22,684 bases of DNA, taken from the NCBI GenBank assembly GCA_023432885.1, contig JAEZEU010000391.1, positions 1 to 22,684 on the forward strand, given 5' to 3'. Positions 21,501-22,684 of the stretch are shown here, in pieces. Position 1 is the stretch's first letter, and each line of letters opens with the position of its first letter. The notes under the pieces were generated by a model that was given only the letters and a program-made list of their open reading frames with translations, had not been told where the DNA came from and did no database searches. The DNA comes from Pseudomonadota bacterium. GTDB taxonomy: Bacteria > Pseudomonadota > Alphaproteobacteria > Rhizobiales > Xanthobacteraceae. The translations under genes and the position numbers were made by a program.

Positions 21501-22532
21501 ATGACGAAGTTTCGCGTCTTCACCGCAAGCGCGGCTGTGCTGTGCCTGGCAGCATCGCAGGCTCCGACGAATGCCGCTGCCCAAGGCGGCGAAGTCAACG
21601 TCTATACCTATCGCGAGACCAAGCTGATCCAGCCGCTGTTCGACGCCTTCACCAAGGACACCGGCATCAAGGTCAACATCGTCTCGGCAAGCTCGGGGCT
21701 CGAGCAGCGCATGAAAGCCGAGGGCGCCAACAGCCCGGCGGATGTTTTGCTTACGGTCGATCTCGGCCGCCTCGACGACGCCGTGCAGGCGGGCGTCACC
21801 CAGCCGATCAAGTCGGTGGTGATCGACGAGGTCGTGCCCGCGCAGTTTCGCGATCCGGATGGCCAGTGGGCCGGCATTTCCATGCGCGCGCGCGTAATCT
21901 ACGCCGCGAAGGACCGCGTCAAACAGGACAAGATCACCTACGAAGAGCTCGCCGACCCCAAGTGGAAGGGCAAGATCTGCATCCGTTCCGGCCAGCACAT
22001 CTATAACAACGGGCTGTTCGCGGCCTATGTGGCCCGGTACGGCGAGGCAAAAGCCGAGGAATGGCTGAAAGGCCTCAAAGCCAACCTGGCGCAAAAACCT
22101 TCCGGCGGCGACCGCGAAGCAGCGCGCGACGTTGCGGCCGGCAAGTGCGACATCGGCATCGGCAACACCTACTATTGGGCGCTGATGATGAACAACGATC
22201 CTGAGAAGAAGCCGTGGGCCGAAGCAACCAGGGTGATCCTGCCGACCTTCGAAGGCGGTGGTACCCACGTCAATCTCTCCGGCGTGGCACTGGCCAAGCA
22301 TGCGCCGAACAAGGCCAATGCCTTGAAGCTGATCGATTGGCTCGCCGGCGAAAAGGCGCAGCAGATCTACGCCGACTCCAACTACGAATATCCGATCCGC
22401 GCCGGCGTCGCCGTCAACGCGACGATTGCGGGCTACGGCAAGCTGACCGTCGATCCGATGCCGATCGCGAAGATCGTCGTCAACCGCAAGGCGGCGTCGA
22501 CACTGGTGGACAAGGTCGGGTTCGATAATTGA
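21501..22532 (+). CDS. Fe(3+) ABC transporter periplasmic substrate-binding protein (FutA/FbpA type)
   Basis: A 343-residue binding protein from the ATG at 21501 (GGAG at 21491-21494; a GTG at 21486 is less likely). The signal peptide covers about 1-28 (cut near NAAA-QGG). The mature protein begins EVNVYTYRE, the usual start for ferric-binding proteins of this class. Family features are SGLEQRMKAEGANSPADVLLTVD, GISMRARVIYA, KWKGKICIRSG, and the twin tyrosines Tyr224-Tyr225 (GNTYYWALM), which ligate Fe3+ in FbpA/FutA. Further C-terminal motifs are GGTHVNLSGVALAKHAPN and NYEYPIR. The permease and ATPase genes are expected to the right, outside the window, or elsewhere. It adds to the iron theme of the receptor operon but is separately transcribed. 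Confidence 0.92.
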   Translation: MTKFRVFTASAAVLCLAASQAPTNAAAQGGEVNVYTYRETKLIQPLFDAFTKDTGIKVNIVSASSGLEQRMKAEGANSPADVLLTVDLGRLDDAVQAGVTQPIKSVVIDEVVPAQFRDPDGQWAGISMRARVIYAAKDRVKQDKITYEELADPKWKGKICIRSGQHIYNNGLFAAYVARYGEAKAEEWLKGLKANLAQKPSGGDREAARDVAAGKCDIGIGNTYYWALMMNNDPEKKPWAEATRVILPTFEGGGTHVNLSGVALAKHAPNKANALKLIDWLAGEKAQQIYADSNYEYPIRAGVAVNATIAGYGKLTVDPMPIAKIVVNRKAASTLVDKVGFDN

Positions 22533-22588
22533 TTGAGATCGCAAGCGAAGCATTGGCATCGTGATCTCTCGCCACATGCAACCGCGTT

Positions 22589-22684
22589 CCCTCCCCCTTT
22601 GCGGGGGAGGGCTAGGGAGAGGGGTAAACCACACCGGCAGTGTCGCCCGTGGCCACCCCTCTCCCCCTCCCTCCCCCGCAAGGG
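22589..22684. repeat. Large GC-rich inverted repeat (intergenic palindromic element), cut by window end
   Basis: The left arm (about 22595-22625, GCGGGGGAGGGCTAGGGAGA…) pairs with the right arm (22655-22684, …TCTCCCCCTCCCTCCCCCGC…) with few mismatches around a 29-base spacer. The left end is itself a hairpin: CCCTCCCCC-TTTGC-GGGGGAGGG (22589-22611). This resembles dispersed palindromic intergenic repeats of Bradyrhizobium and relatives. Starting 57 bases past the iron-binding-protein stop, it may also terminate that transcript. Confidence 0.7.

Noticed and set aside
21462..22634. A 390-codon minus-strand frame opposite the iron-binding protein
   Set aside because: Antisense shadow of a clear FutA/FbpA-type gene; no ribosome binding site or recognisable domain.
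1..22684. CRISPR array, tRNA or rRNA genes, insertion sequences
   Set aside because: No regularly spaced direct repeats, no cloverleaf or rRNA sequence and no transposase were seen on reading through; tRNAs in particular were only judged by eye.

Overview
The window looks like chromosomal DNA of a denitrifying alphaproteobacterium of the Bradyrhizobium / Rhodopseudomonas type. The signs are GC-rich coding bias, rhizobial-type NirK, NnrS, pseudoazurin and NnrR proteins, FixK/NnrR-style palindromes, and GC-rich palindromic intergenic repeats of the kind common in that group. The genus is inferred from memory of such proteins; no search was run.

Left part (1-5.6 kb): the 3' end of a small DUF3606-like protein, a stretch with little coding signal, a membrane-anchored proline-rich/coiled-coil protein of TolA-like layout (minus), a PAS-histidine kinase-receiver hybrid sensor (plus), a small four-cysteine exported protein behind a perfect FNR/FixK palindrome, and a BBE-type FAD-linked oxidase (minus).

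Denitrification cluster (5.85-13.1 kb): pseudoazurin and nnrS form a translationally coupled minus-strand pair, divergent from an nnrR/dnr-type Crp-Fnr regulator. Next come a small Cys-containing exported protein, hemN (minus), a candidate 30-residue membrane peptide, nirK (Cu nitrite reductase) and nirV (FGE-sulfatase fold). TTG-N8-CAA palindromes lie in front of the pseudoazurin-nnrS pair, hemN and nirK. This is a coherent nitrite-respiration / NO-response unit: NirK makes NO, pseudoazurin is the likely electron donor, NnrS handles NO stress, HemN supplies heme under anoxia and NnrR senses NO. No nor or nos genes are in the window.

Metal-uptake operon (13.4-18.8 kb, minus): a TonB-dependent siderophore-type receptor, a DUF4198 periplasmic protein whose predicted mature N-terminus is His, then DUF3649, PepSY and DUF3325 inner-membrane proteins. 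The last four are tightly packed, with two 4-base start/stop overlaps, and a strong hairpin separates the receptor gene from the rest.

Right part (18.8-22.7 kb): a decayed zone holds a fragment homologous to the middle of the downstream metallophosphoesterase gene and a frameshifted DUF6064-like membrane gene. It is followed by the intact metallophosphoesterase, a convergent overlapping cNMP-binding-domain protein, a ferric-iron ABC transporter binding protein, and a large GC-rich inverted repeat at the window edge.

No wholly new system is evident. The best leads are the unknown small proteins inside or controlled with the denitrification regulon (3577-3945, 8691-8975, 10781-10873), the nirK-nirV hairpin, the DUF4198-containing TonB operon, and the duplicated metallophosphoesterase fragment.
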